From NCBI RefSeq assembly GCF_008153345.1, contig NZ_CP042818.1, positions 372,001 through 436,000 on the forward strand: 64,000 nucleotides of DNA. The letters run 5' to 3'. A program made the position numbers and the translations under genes. Each line of letters begins with the position of its first letter. The first letter of the stretch is position 1. This document shows, in pieces, positions 38,921 to 47,161 of the stretch. The notes below the pieces were generated by a model. That model was not told the DNA's origin. It worked only from the letters and a program-made list of their open reading frames with translations, and did no database searches. Origin of the DNA: Treponema phagedenis. Lineage in GTDB: Bacteria > Spirochaetota > Spirochaetia > Treponematales > Treponemataceae.

Positions 38921-40354
38921 GTCAATAACCAGTGAATATTTCACCCCTAACGGGGGTTAATTTTGCAATGAAAATTGCACCCCTTAACACATCGAGTTAT
39001 CCTGCTTTTGCATCTTTAAGTAAGAATTCATAAATCAAGTCAATAACTACTTGAGGCAGGTCTCCGGTTCGTCCAACCGTATCAGTTCGGTATATATCAT
39101 CGAGCGGTACAATCGGATAGAATTCATCATGTATTAAAGCGCGTATACCATGTTTTTGTGAAATCAATACATTTACCGTTGTGCCTGCTGCGAATTTATT
39201 CTGCTCAATTTTAAACAAATGGTTTTTGATTGAGATGGTGGAACCGCTTGAAAGTTTGCGCGTAATAACCGATGACAACAGTTTATCAAGATCGAGTGTT
39301 TTTGGTGTCGGTACAAACATTGAATATGAATCGCAGGCAGGAACACCAAACTGTTTGTTGAAAATACCGATATACTCTTTTAAGAATTGATTTGCTTGCT
39401 CTATGGTTGTGATGTGGCGTCGTGCAAATTCAACAGGGAGTCGGCTTTGTAAAGTTTGCCATAATCGCTCAACACGTCCTTTTGCTTGTGATGAATGAGC
39501 CGGGAACATATCGATTCCTAAGTACTTGATAATTTTGCCGAATTGTGTTACTTGTTCCTTGGTTCCTTGTAATTGCTCCTCAATGGATAACTGTTTTTTT
39601 GCATTAACAAAAAAAACGCTACACTTATCCGGATAAAGAGCGGCGGGGAGTCCGTAATTTTCGAGTGTCTGCCGCAGAACTTCTAAATATCCGAGCAGGC
39701 ACTCGTTTTTGCATAAATAAAGACCGGTAATCATTCCGCGTGCATCATCAATAAAAGCATGTAATGCGGATTTTTCTTTCCCGCCGAACCAAGGAAACGG
39801 GGTTGCGTCCACTTGCAACAGCTCTCCGAAGCAAGCTCTTCTATTGCGCGTTTTATGCACCTTCTTTCGTGTTCGTCTTTTCTTTGGTGAACAAATTCCA
39901 TGTGATAACAGAATACGGCGCAGAGTCGAATATGACAGCTGCAATTGATATTCTTCAGTTACTATTTCATGAAAATGCAAAAAATTGCTTTTTGACAATG
40001 CGGGATCGCTTCGCAGCGCAAGTAATCGCTGCTCAATTTCTTTCGAGGTCTTCTTTGCAGAGGGACGCTGACTGTTGCCATGCAGCATTGCTGCTAAACC
40101 CTTTTCTTTGAACGCCTTTTTTAATTGCTGTACGCGTCTTCGTGAAAGGTTTAATCGAAGCGCAGCTTGTTGTACCGTACATCGCCCCTCTAAGCAGTTG
40201 GCGATAACATGTCCTCGTGTAATTTGATCAATGCTCATAAATAATTTCATTCCTCCAGTGTAATGTAATAAGTCAATAATTTCACCTCGGTAAAATATAG
40301 GGGCGAAATATTCATTGAAAACTTATAGGGGTGAAATTATCACAGATTAAAGAC
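38921..40354 (-). mobile_element. Intact insertion sequence, ISNCY/IS1202-type (ISTde1-like)
   Basis: A 1434-base element. Its imperfect inverted repeats begin GTCAATAACCAGTGAATATT on the left and GTCTTTAATCTGTGATAATT when the right end is reversed, and both continue into TTCACCCC; about 20 of 26 positions match. A single full-length transposase gene lies inside on the minus strand. A 16-base direct repeat flanks it. From memory, IS1202-family elements fall into groups with different duplication lengths, and the ISTde1 group makes 15-18 bp, which fits. The intact ends, gene and duplication suggest recent movement. Confidence 0.85.
38997..40250 (-). CDS. DDE transposase of the insertion sequence
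   Basis: A 417-residue transposase. N-terminal helix-turn-helix segments (ITRGHVIANCLEGRCTVQQA and LNLSRRRVQQLKKAFKEKG) recognise the ends; the integrase core carries the acidic triad in LLQVDATPFPWFGG, the YPDKCSVF block and AKGRVERLWQTL; a C-terminal beta-rich domain follows (SIKNHLFKIEQNKFAAGTTV). Length and order agree with ISNCY/IS1202-type transposases, which are common in treponemes. The reading frame is intact. The start has a GGAGG-like site (CTGGAGGAATG on the minus strand). Confidence 0.9.
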   Translation of the reverse strand: MKLFMSIDQITRGHVIANCLEGRCTVQQAALRLNLSRRRVQQLKKAFKEKGLAAMLHGNSQRPSAKKTSKEIEQRLLALRSDPALSKSNFLHFHEIVTEEYQLQLSYSTLRRILLSHGICSPKKRRTRKKVHKTRNRRACFGELLQVDATPFPWFGGKEKSALHAFIDDARGMITGLYLCKNECLLGYLEVLRQTLENYGLPAALYPDKCSVFFVNAKKQLSIEEQLQGTKEQVTQFGKIIKYLGIDMFPAHSSQAKGRVERLWQTLQSRLPVEFARRHITTIEQANQFLKEYIGIFNKQFGVPACDSYSMFVPTPKTLDLDKLLSSVITRKLSSGSTISIKNHLFKIEQNKFAAGTTVNVLISQKHGIRALIHDEFYPIVPLDDIYRTDTVGRTGDLPQVVIDLIYEFLLKDAKAG

Positions 40355-40370
40355 AATTTTGATTTTTTTT
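40355..40370. repeat. Right 16-bp target duplication of the insertion sequence
   Basis: Exact copy of 38905-38920. The -35 box of the next promoter begins only 2 bases further on (40372). Confidence 0.85.
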
Positions 40371-40371
40371 A

Positions 40372-40400
40372 TTGACAACGTAAAATTTTCATGTGATAAT
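40372..40400 (+). promoter_or_regulatory. Promoter of the glutamate fermentation cluster (TTGACA-N17-GATAAT)
   Basis: -35 TTGACA at 40372-40377, 17-base spacer ending in ATGT, -10 GATAAT at 40395-40400 with a TG extension. Transcription would start near 40407, leaving a leader of about 100 bases before the GTG of the first gene. The insertion sequence sits directly upstream of the -35 box, so any upstream regulatory site has been displaced by 1.4 kb. Confidence 0.8.
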
Positions 40401-40505
40401 GGTGTAATGGTGCCGATGGTATTTTTTCATGTTCGGGAAGTAAGGTTGTGGTGAACTTTGCCCTGAATATGCGCTTAATTCCCGGCACGAATAGGAGGTT
40501 TTTAG

Positions 40506-41501
40506 GTGAAAATTATTTTTTATGGGGTTAGAGATGTCGAAAAACCTATTTTTGAAGCGGTTAATAAGAAATTTGGTTACGACCTGACACTTATTCCTGA
40601 CTATTTAACCGATGAGGCAACAACAAAAAAAGCAGCGGGACATGAGGTTGTTGTTCTGCGCGGAAATTGTTTTGCAACAAAAGAACGGTTGGATATGTAT
40701 AAGGAGATGGGCGTTAAATATGTGATGACCAGAACAGTTGGCGTTAATCATATTGATATTTCCCATGCAAAAGAGCTTGGGTTTAAAATGGCATATGTTC
40801 CGTTTTATTCCCCGAATGCTATTGCGGAGCTTGCGTTGACCTTAGCGATGACTTTGTTACGCAATGTTACCTATACTGGCAATAAAACAAAGGACAAAAA
40901 TTTTATTGTAGACAAACAAATGTTTTCACGCGAAGTCAGAAATTGCACGGTAGGTGTTATCGGTTTAGGCAGAATCGGAATGACTGCCGCAAAATTGTTT
41001 AAGGGGCTGGGCGCAAATGTAATCGGTTTTGATCTTTTTCCGAAAACAGGCGTAGAGGATATTGTAACGCAGGTGCCTATTGATGAGGTGTTTGCAAAAT
41101 CCGATATTATTACGCTCCATGCACCGTATATTAAAGAAAATGGAAAAATAATTACCAAAGAAACTTTTGCAAAAATGAAAGAGGGTGTGATCCTTATCAA
41201 TACGGGAAGAGGAGAACTCGTTGATACCGATGCCTTAGTAGAAGCCTTGGAGAGCGGAAAAGTATACGGGGCAGGAATTGATACCTTGGATAATGAAATC
41301 GCTATTTTTGGTAAAGATTTTTCGGGAAAGGAATTGCCGGTTCCCGCTTTTGAAAAATTAGTAAACATGTATCCGAAGGTTATCATTACCCCTCATGTCG
41401 GTTCTTCCACTGATGAAGCTGCCTTGAACATGATAGAAACTTCTTTTGAAAATCTTAAAGAGTACCTTGATACAGGCGACTGCAAAAACAAAATACAGTA
41501 G
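40506..41501 (+). CDS. hgdH: D-2-hydroxyacid dehydrogenase, probable (R)-2-hydroxyglutarate dehydrogenase
   Basis: A 331-residue NAD-dependent D-2-hydroxyacid dehydrogenase starting at GTG 40506 with AGGAGG 9 bases upstream. Motifs: nucleotide-binding [17 protein letters not shown] with a following Asp (GFDLF), the catalytic Arg in [10 protein letters not shown] or GRGEL, and the catalytic His in HVGSSTDEA. By sequence alone D-lactate dehydrogenase is equally possible. Its place at the head of the Gct/Gcd/Hgd genes makes reduction of 2-oxoglutarate to (R)-2-hydroxyglutarate the likelier job. Close to gltS downstream (38 bases). Confidence 0.82.
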   Translation: MKIIFYGVRDVEKPIFEAVNKKFGYDLTLIPDYLTDEATTKKAAGHEVVVLRGNCFATKERLDMYKEMGVKYVMTRTVGVNHIDISHAKELGFKMAYVPFYSPNAIAELALTLAMTLLRNVTYTGNKTKDKNFIVDKQMFSREVRNCTVGVIGLGRIGMTAAKLFKGLGANVIGFDLFPKTGVEDIVTQVPIDEVFAKSDIITLHAPYIKENGKIITKETFAKMKEGVILINTGRGELVDTDALVEALESGKVYGAGIDTLDNEIAIFGKDFSGKELPVPAFEKLVNMYPKVIITPHVGSSTDEAALNMIETSFENLKEYLDTGDCKNKIQ

Positions 41502-41539
41502 CATCTGCTAAATTGTATTACGCATAAGGAGATTAATAA

Positions 41540-42727
41540 ATGAAATTTGAATTTAATATGTACCTTACATTAGGCTTGGCAATTGTATTATATTTGTTTG
41601 GAGACTGGATTAAATCAAAGGTGAGCTTTTTCCGCAAATATTATATTCCTGCACCGGTTATCGGCGGAGTTTTGTTTTCTATCTGTATGCTTATAGGGCA
41701 TAATACTGGGGCTTTTGAATTCACCTTTAATACGGTTTTGAAAGACTTTTTCATGGTTGTGTTCTTTACCAGTGTCGGATTTTTGGCAAGCTTGAATGCT
41801 TTAAAAAAAGGTGGAATTGCGGTTGTCTTATTCTTGATAGCTGCTCTTGTGCTTGTTCTTATTCAGAACGGAGTTGGAGTGGCCTTGGCAAAAATCTTCG
41901 GATTAAATCCCGGTATCGGACTGGCTGCGGGTTCAATTCCGTTGACCGGCGGACACGGAACTTCGGGAGCATTCGGCCCGTATTTGGAAGAAAGAGGAGT
42001 AGCAGGGGCTACTGTTGTTGCCTTTGCTTCTGCAACCTACGGTTTGGTTATGGGATGTATGATTGGCGGGCCTATTGCTAAACAGCTTATGAAAAGGAAT
42101 AATTTAGTTTGTACCGAAACAGGTGTACAGCAGCAAGACGAGAAAATCGGTGAAAAAGCAACCATGACCGAAGCCTCGTTTTTTAAAGCCGCCTGTATGG
42201 TCGGTATTGCTATGGGTATCGGCGCCATCATTACTCCGCTTGTTAAAAACCTGGGGTTGTCCTTGCCGGTATATCTTGTTCCTATGCTTGTTGCGGCTAT
42301 CATACGTAATATCATTGATGCTACCCCTAACAAAACTCCCGTTGAAGAAATCGGTATTATCGGCAATGTATGTCTTGCCTTCTTCTTGGCTATCGCTTTA
42401 ATGACCATGAAACTCTGGGAGTTGGCAGGGTTAGCAGTGCCGCTGGTTGTTATTCTGCTTGTGCAAACGGTTATCATGGCTCTGTATGCGTACTTTGTTA
42501 CCTTCAATATAATGGGTAGAGACTATGATGCCGCCGTTATGGCTACCGGACACTGCGGTTTCGGAATGGGCGCAACGCCGAATGCTATTGCAAACATGCG
42601 CGCTTTTACAGAAGTAAATGGTTTTTCGACAAAGGCTTTCTTGGCGGTGCCGTTGGTAGGCTCACTATTTATTGATCCCTGTAATGCAATTATTATTCAA
42701 ACCTTTACAAGCTGGTTTGTCGGGTAA
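41540..42727 (+). CDS. gltS: Sodium/glutamate symporter GltS
   Basis: Na+-coupled glutamate importer of 395 residues with ten or more membrane segments. Typical GltS features: APVIGGVLFS, the first loop SIPLTGGHGTSGAFGPYLEERG, FASATYGLVMGCMIGGPIAKQL, and the second GHCGFGMGATPNAIANM. It follows hgdH with its own AAGGAG site and probably shares its promoter. Its import of glutamate with Na+ matches the Na+-extruding glutaconyl-CoA decarboxylase encoded downstream. A second, diverged copy is at 49154. Confidence 0.93.
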   Translation: MKFEFNMYLTLGLAIVLYLFGDWIKSKVSFFRKYYIPAPVIGGVLFSICMLIGHNTGAFEFTFNTVLKDFFMVVFFTSVGFLASLNALKKGGIAVVLFLIAALVLVLIQNGVGVALAKIFGLNPGIGLAAGSIPLTGGHGTSGAFGPYLEERGVAGATVVAFASATYGLVMGCMIGGPIAKQLMKRNNLVCTETGVQQQDEKIGEKATMTEASFFKAACMVGIAMGIGAIITPLVKNLGLSLPVYLVPMLVAAIIRNIIDATPNKTPVEEIGIIGNVCLAFFLAIALMTMKLWELAGLAVPLVVILLVQTVIMALYAYFVTFNIMGRDYDAAVMATGHCGFGMGATPNAIANMRAFTEVNGFSTKAFLAVPLVGSLFIDPCNAIIIQTFTSWFVG

Positions 42728-42780
42728 TTCGTGTGTTTTTATTATTCTAAAAATGTTTTACTGTTTTTGTGAAACACTGT

Positions 42781-42825
42781 ATCCTTGTTCCGTGTTTTAT
42801 AATGCGGAATAAGGATTTTAATTTA
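42781..42825 (+). terminator. Possible attenuating terminator between gltS and gcdD
   Basis: ATCCTTGTTCCG and CGGAATAAGGAT pair over 12 positions with one G-U, followed by TTTTAATTT. The short U tract suggests partial read-through. Confidence 0.55.
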
Positions 42826-42867
42826 ATAAATGTTTTTAAAATATTTTATGAATACGAGGAGGTTTAA

Positions 42868-43164
42868 GTGGGGGCACCAGAATATATGAGCTTTATGGAA
42901 AGTTTAGTGACAACTGTAATCGGTATGTCTATTGTATTTTTGGCGCTTATTTTTTTGGCGGTTTTTGTCATGGTTGTTTCCAAAGTTGTTTCGACATTGG
43001 AAGCAAAACTGGGGAGGGGTGCTCCTTCGGGGGCGACACTGACAGAGACAAAGCCAGTTCCAAAATCAGAAGCGGTAAAAGTTGCGGTGATTGCGGCGGC
43101 AATCAGCGAAGAAAGAAAAGAACCTTTGGATAGTTTTGTAATAACAAAAATTCAAAAAATTTAA
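42868..43164 (+). CDS. gcdD: Glutaconyl-CoA decarboxylase delta subunit (OadG-like)
   Basis: The small single-span subunit that holds the Na+-pumping decarboxylase complex together. The 98-residue protein starts at GTG 42868 after GAGGAGG. One membrane segment (about residues 14-38, VIGMSIVFLALIFLAVFVMVV) is followed by a charged cytoplasmic tail, as in OadG/MmdD/GcdD proteins. The gene order gcdD-gcdC-gcdB-gctA-gctB and the partner genes show that it belongs to glutaconyl-CoA rather than oxaloacetate decarboxylase. Confidence 0.85.
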   Translation: MGAPEYMSFMESLVTTVIGMSIVFLALIFLAVFVMVVSKVVSTLEAKLGRGAPSGATLTETKPVPKSEAVKVAVIAAAISEERKEPLDSFVITKIQKI

Positions 43165-43195
43165 ATATCACAACATAGGAAGGAGTGTTAGAATT

Positions 43196-43600
43196 ATGAA
43201 GTATGTGGTAACAGTTAACGGCGAACGGTATGAAGTTGAAGTGGAAAGAGCTGGCGGTGGGTCGACATCATTGTCGCGACAGCCGATAGAGAGAGGTGCG
43301 AGGTCTCAGCCGATGTCTGCTCCCGCCGCTGCACCGGTTGCTGCTCAACCTGTGGTATCAAGCCCGACTCCGGTAAGCTCGGGAGGATTAAAAACCGTGG
43401 TAAGTCCGATGCCGGGAACTGTTTTGGATATCAAAGTGAAAGAAGGAGATGTGGTAGCTGTCGGGGATGTTATGATCATCTTGGAAGCTATGAAAATGGA
43501 AACCGAGATTGTTACTGAGCATGCAGGAACCGTATCTGCAATTAAGGCAAAAAAAGGAGATGCTGTAGAAACCGATACAGTATTAGTAGAGATCAGATAA
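43196..43600 (+). CDS. gcdC: Glutaconyl-CoA decarboxylase biotin carrier subunit
   Basis: Carries the CO2 as carboxybiotin from the GcdA transferase to the GcdB membrane pump. The 134-residue protein has a short N-terminal beta segment, a flexible Ala/Pro/Ser linker (about residues 40-63), and a biotinyl domain with the EAMKMETE motif; Lys100 is the biotinylated residue. The linker is short compared with Acidaminococcus-type GcdC. Starts at ATG 43196 after AGGAGTG; gcdB follows after 12 bases. Confidence 0.93.
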   Translation: MKYVVTVNGERYEVEVERAGGGSTSLSRQPIERGARSQPMSAPAAAPVAAQPVVSSPTPVSSGGLKTVVSPMPGTVLDIKVKEGDVVAVGDVMIILEAMKMETEIVTEHAGTVSAIKAKKGDAVETDTVLVEIR

Positions 43601-43612
43601 GGGGTACAGTAG

Positions 43613-44755
43613 ATGGAATTTTTAAAAACCTTAAGCGTTATGATGGCAGAATCCGGCTTTGCCGCTTTGACATGGCAAAGTTTGGTGATGTTTATCATAT
43701 CATTTATTTTAATCTATCTCGCTATCGTTAAACAATTTGAGCCCCTATTGTTACTACCTATTGCCTTCGGAATTTTCTTGACGAATCTCCCGCTGGCAGG
43801 TCTTATGGACGAGGCGGATCCTTGGTATGCATCAGGTGTTTTACGTATCATATATAATGGTATAAAAACTAATTTATTTCCCTGTCTGATTTTTATGGGA
43901 ATAGGAGCTATGACCGATTTCGGGCCGTTAATTGCAAATCCCATAAGTTTGCTTTTGGGGGCTGCCGCTCAATTTGGTATTTATATTACATTTACGTTTG
44001 CAAATGCGTTACCGTTTTTTAGTCCGAAACAAGCTGCCGCTATCGGAATTATCGGAGGAGCTGACGGCCCTACGGCAATTTATCTTGCAAACAACTTGGC
44101 GCCCGAATTGTTAGCACCTATAGCGGTTGCTGCTTACTCTTATATGGCTCTAATTCCGTTAATTCAGCCGCCCATCATGAAAATGCTTACCACAAAAAAA
44201 GAGCGCTCAGTTAAAATGAAGCAGTTGAGAAAAGTAAGTAAAGCGGAAAAAATTGTCTTCCCGATTGGAACGGTTTTATTTACCGCCTTATTGCTTCCTT
44301 CCGTAACGCCCTTATTGGGAATGCTCATGTTGGGAAATATTTTTAGAGAGTCAGGCGTTGTGCAGCGTTTATCCGATACGGCTCAAAATGCCTTAATCAA
44401 CATTATTACGATTATGCTCGGTGTTACCGTTGGTGCTACCGCAAACGGAGACTTGTTCTTACGTTTGGAAACGCTTGCAATTATTTTTATGGGATTATTT
44501 GCATTTTGTATGTCTACTGTTGGAGGAGTTTTGCTTGGCAAGCTTCTATATCTTATAACCGGAGGCAAAATCAATCCGTTGATAGGCTCGGCAGGAGTAT
44601 CGGCGGTACCGATGGCTGCACGTGTTTCTCAAGTTGTAGGAGCAGCTGAAGATAAAACAAACTTCTTGCTTATGCATGCAATGGGGCCTAATGTTGCGGG
44701 TGTTATCGGCTCTGCCGTTGCGGCAGGATTCTTTATGCTTATTTTAGGCAAATAG
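43613..44755 (+). CDS. gcdB: Glutaconyl-CoA decarboxylase beta subunit, Na+-translocating
   Basis: The membrane pump that decarboxylates carboxybiotin and exports Na+. The 380-residue protein has about nine to eleven membrane segments and the OadB-type signature [24 protein letters not shown], with Asp151 as the Na+-site acid, plus [17 protein letters not shown] and [12 protein letters not shown]. The N terminus is slightly longer than in some homologues. Part of the gcdDCB-gctAB string; GGGGTA precedes the ATG. Confidence 0.93.
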   Translation: MEFLKTLSVMMAESGFAALTWQSLVMFIISFILIYLAIVKQFEPLLLLPIAFGIFLTNLPLAGLMDEADPWYASGVLRIIYNGIKTNLFPCLIFMGIGAMTDFGPLIANPISLLLGAAAQFGIYITFTFANALPFFSPKQAAAIGIIGGADGPTAIYLANNLAPELLAPIAVAAYSYMALIPLIQPPIMKMLTTKKERSVKMKQLRKVSKAEKIVFPIGTVLFTALLLPSVTPLLGMLMLGNIFRESGVVQRLSDTAQNALINIITIMLGVTVGATANGDLFLRLETLAIIFMGLFAFCMSTVGGVLLGKLLYLITGGKINPLIGSAGVSAVPMAARVSQVVGAAEDKTNFLLMHAMGPNVAGVIGSAVAAGFFMLILGK

Positions 44756-44813
44756 AGGGAGAAAAGAAACTTAGCGTTTGCTAAGATTAAACAAAATTAA
44801 TAGGAGATTTATT

Positions 44814-45779
44814 GTGAGTAAAGTAATGTCATTGCATGATGCAATCAAAACGTATGTGAAATCAGGTGATCACCTTTGTTTTGGCGGGTTTACGACAAAC
44901 AGAAAACCCTATGCCGCCGTGTACGAAATTTTACGGCAAGGTTTGGGCGATTTTATAGGATATTCAGGCCCTGCCGGCGGAGACTGGGATATGTTGATTG
45001 GAGAAGGCAGAGTCCATGCCTTTATTAACTGTTATATTGCAAACTCCGGATATACAAATGTATGTCGAAGATTTCGCCACGAAATTGAAAAAAATAAAAA
45101 AATGCTTTTGGAAGACTATTCCCAAGACGTGCTCATGCTTATGCTACATGCTTCCGCATTAGGGCTTCCGTATTTGCCGGTTAAACTGATGCAGGGTTCC
45201 GACCTTGTAAACAAATGGGGAATCAGCAAAGAGGTGCGTGCAAAAGACTTAAGACTTCCGAATAATAAACTGGTGGAAGTAGAGAACCCCTTTAATCCTG
45301 GAGAAAAAGTTGTTGCGGTACCGGTTCCGCGCTTAGATGTTGCAATAATCCATGTGCAAAAAGCGGCAGTTGATGGAACCTGCTCTATTGAAGGCGATGA
45401 GTTCCATGACATTGATATCGCTATTGCGGCAAAACGATGTATTGTAACCTGCGAAGAATTGGTAGACGAAAAAGAAATCAGAAGGGATCCGAGCAAGAAC
45501 TCAATTCCTCAATTTTGTGTTGATGCGGTTGTGCATGCTCCTCACGGCGCACATCCTGCACAGTGCTACAACTATTACGACTACGATGCGAATTTCTTTA
45601 AAATGTATGATTCGGTAACCAAAACCGAAGAAGATTTTAAAAATTTCTTGCAGGAATGGGTATACGGAGTTAAAAACCATGAAGAATATCTTGACAAACT
45701 GGGAGCGACCAGATTGCTCAAGTTAAAAGTGGTACCCGGATTTGGCTATGCGGCAAAATTAGTGAAGGAGGGGAAATAA
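44814..45779 (+). CDS. gctA: Glutaconate CoA-transferase subunit A
   Basis: With GctB it transfers CoA from acetyl-CoA or glutaconyl-CoA to (R)-2-hydroxyglutarate. I start at GTG 44814 (MSKVMSLHDAIKTYV), which has TAGGAGA 9 bases upstream and aligns with the Acidaminococcus protein; an in-frame start 36 bases earlier lacks a site. The 321 residues include GGFTTNRKPYAAVYEILRQG, AGGDWDMLIG, the EDYSQDVL region and PGFGYAAKL. gctB starts 1 base after the stop. Confidence 0.94.
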   Translation: MSKVMSLHDAIKTYVKSGDHLCFGGFTTNRKPYAAVYEILRQGLGDFIGYSGPAGGDWDMLIGEGRVHAFINCYIANSGYTNVCRRFRHEIEKNKKMLLEDYSQDVLMLMLHASALGLPYLPVKLMQGSDLVNKWGISKEVRAKDLRLPNNKLVEVENPFNPGEKVVAVPVPRLDVAIIHVQKAAVDGTCSIEGDEFHDIDIAIAAKRCIVTCEELVDEKEIRRDPSKNSIPQFCVDAVVHAPHGAHPAQCYNYYDYDANFFKMYDSVTKTEEDFKNFLQEWVYGVKNHEEYLDKLGATRLLKLKVVPGFGYAAKLVKEGK

Positions 45780-45780
45780 G

Positions 45781-46581
45781 ATGACAAATTACAAAAATTA
45801 TACCAACAAAGAGATGCAGGCAATTACGATTGCAAAAACAATTCAAGACGGACAAATCGTTATTGTCGGAACGGGGCTCCCCCTGATCGGCGCTTCGTTG
45901 GCAAAAAGAATTTTTGCGCCGAATTGTAAATTAATTGTAGAGAGCGGTCTTATGGACTGTAATCCTATTGAAGTTCCCCGAAGTGTCGGTGATACAAGAT
46001 TTATGGCTCACTGCGGTGTGCAATGGCCGAATGTTCGCTTCATCGGTTTTGAAACAAACGAGTGGCTCAATGATAAAGATCGAATGATCGCCTTTATCGG
46101 TGGCGCCCAAATCGACCCATATGGAAACGTAAACTCAACTTGTATCGGTGATTATCATAATCCCATAACACGCTTTACCGGATCAGGCGGGGCTAACGGG
46201 ATTGCCACCTACTCCAACACGGTTATCATGATGCAGCACGAAAAAAGAAGATTTATCGACAAAATCGACTACGTTACCAGTGTTGGTTGGGGCGATGGTG
46301 TCGGCGGCAGAGAAAAGCTTGGACTTCCCGGAAACAGGGGGCCGATTGCAGTAGTGACAGATCGCGGCATTTTAAAATTTGATGACAAAACAAAGAGAAT
46401 GTATTTGGCAGGATATTATCCGACCTCTTCTCCTGAAGATGTGCTTGAAAATACCGGTTTTGAACTGGATGTGTCCAAAGCGGTGCGCTTGGATGCTCCG
46501 GATGAAGCAGTCATCAAAATGATTCGGGAAGAGATCGACCCGGGACAAGCCTTTATCAAAGTTCCGGTCGAAGAAAAATAA
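45781..46581 (+). CDS. gctB: Glutaconate CoA-transferase subunit B
   Basis: The subunit carrying the catalytic glutamate of the CoA-transferase: Glu54 in LIVESGLMDC forms the glutamyl-CoA intermediate. The 266-residue protein matches the Acidaminococcus protein nearly end to end (VGTGLPLIGASLAKR, IAFIGGAQIDPYGNVNST, FTGSGGANGIATYSN, EEIDPGQAFIKVP). It is the last gene before a terminator and repeat copy 9, which separate it from gcdA. Confidence 0.95.
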   Translation: MTNYKNYTNKEMQAITIAKTIQDGQIVIVGTGLPLIGASLAKRIFAPNCKLIVESGLMDCNPIEVPRSVGDTRFMAHCGVQWPNVRFIGFETNEWLNDKDRMIAFIGGAQIDPYGNVNSTCIGDYHNPITRFTGSGGANGIATYSNTVIMMQHEKRRFIDKIDYVTSVGWGDGVGGREKLGLPGNRGPIAVVTDRGILKFDDKTKRMYLAGYYPTSSPEDVLENTGFELDVSKAVRLDAPDEAVIKMIREEIDPGQAFIKVPVEEK

Positions 46582-46592
46582 GCGATAAGAGG

Positions 46593-46634
46593 TAAGCAGG
46601 CTGTCTGAAATAGCGCCTGCTTATGTAATTTTTT
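46593..46634 (+). terminator. Terminator after gctB
   Basis: TAAGCAGGC (46593-46601) and GCCTGCTTA (46614-46622) pair perfectly around a 12-base loop, followed by TGTAATTTTTTT. Confidence 0.85.
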
Positions 46635-47005
46635 TGATAACTTGATTAAATTTTAATGCGACTTATACAAATCGTAAAAAATTTTATAAAAAAGAGCTTG
46701 ACACAGCGGTTTAGTTTTTGCCGTCCATGGCAAAAACTAAACCTGCGAGTTTTAAAGCTTTACAAATTACTTTGCTTTAAAACATCGTTTCTGTTTGGAA
46801 CCACCGCCACGCACTGATTTTTAGTATTCTTGATTAAATCAGTGCTGCGAGTTTTAAAGCTTCAATTTTATAATTTTGTATTGATGCTTTAAAACATCGT
46901 TTGAATTTGTTCTGAGTTTGACAACGGTGGGCAATTTACCACAGGAATGTTTAAATCCGCAAGCACCTGTCGATGCTCCGATTAGTACAGGACGTTATAC
47001 GTGTT
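46628..47005 (+). repeat. Structured dispersed repeat, copy 9
   Basis: Left end TTTTTTTGATAACTTGATT near 46628, AAAAATTTTATAAAAAAGAGC, GACACAGCGG, hairpin A GGTTTAGTTTTTGCC (46708-46722)/GGCAAAAACTAAACC (46729-46743) around GTCCAT, stem C, then a second A-type hairpin with unrelated arms GCACTGATTT (46811)/AAATCAGTGC (46836), stem C again, GACAACGGTGGGCAATTTACC, GTTTAAATCCGCAAGC and an end near GGACGTTATAC (46991). It sits inside the glutamate cluster between gctB and gcdA. Confidence 0.82.
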
Positions 47006-47057
47006 TATTTGGCAAACTTTTCCCTGTATTTTACAGGCACAGTATTGCTGATTGAAT

Positions 47058-47135
47058 GTACTTTTGTAAGACTGTTAAAAAAGTTTGTCTTACAAAAGTA
47101 CGGGCTAAAAACTTTTTTCGGAATTTGACAATTCC
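47058..47135 (+). promoter_or_regulatory. Two hairpins in the leader of gcdA
   Basis: A perfect 15-base inverted repeat, GTACTTTTGTAAGAC (47058-47072) and GTCTTACAAAAGTAC (47087-47101), with a 14-base loop, is followed by a second hairpin GGAATT-TGAC-AATTCC near 47120-47135. The ribosome binding site AGGAG of gcdA comes about 17 bases later. The position suggests control or protection of the gcdA message; the first could also be a large operator. Confidence 0.5.
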
Positions 47136-47161
47136 TCAAAAACTTTTTATAGGAGAATATT

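Noticed and set aside
38997-40250. Prophage or integrative element around the transposase
   Set aside because: A single IS with its own ends and target duplication accounts for the region; no integrase, phage structural or conjugation genes are nearby.
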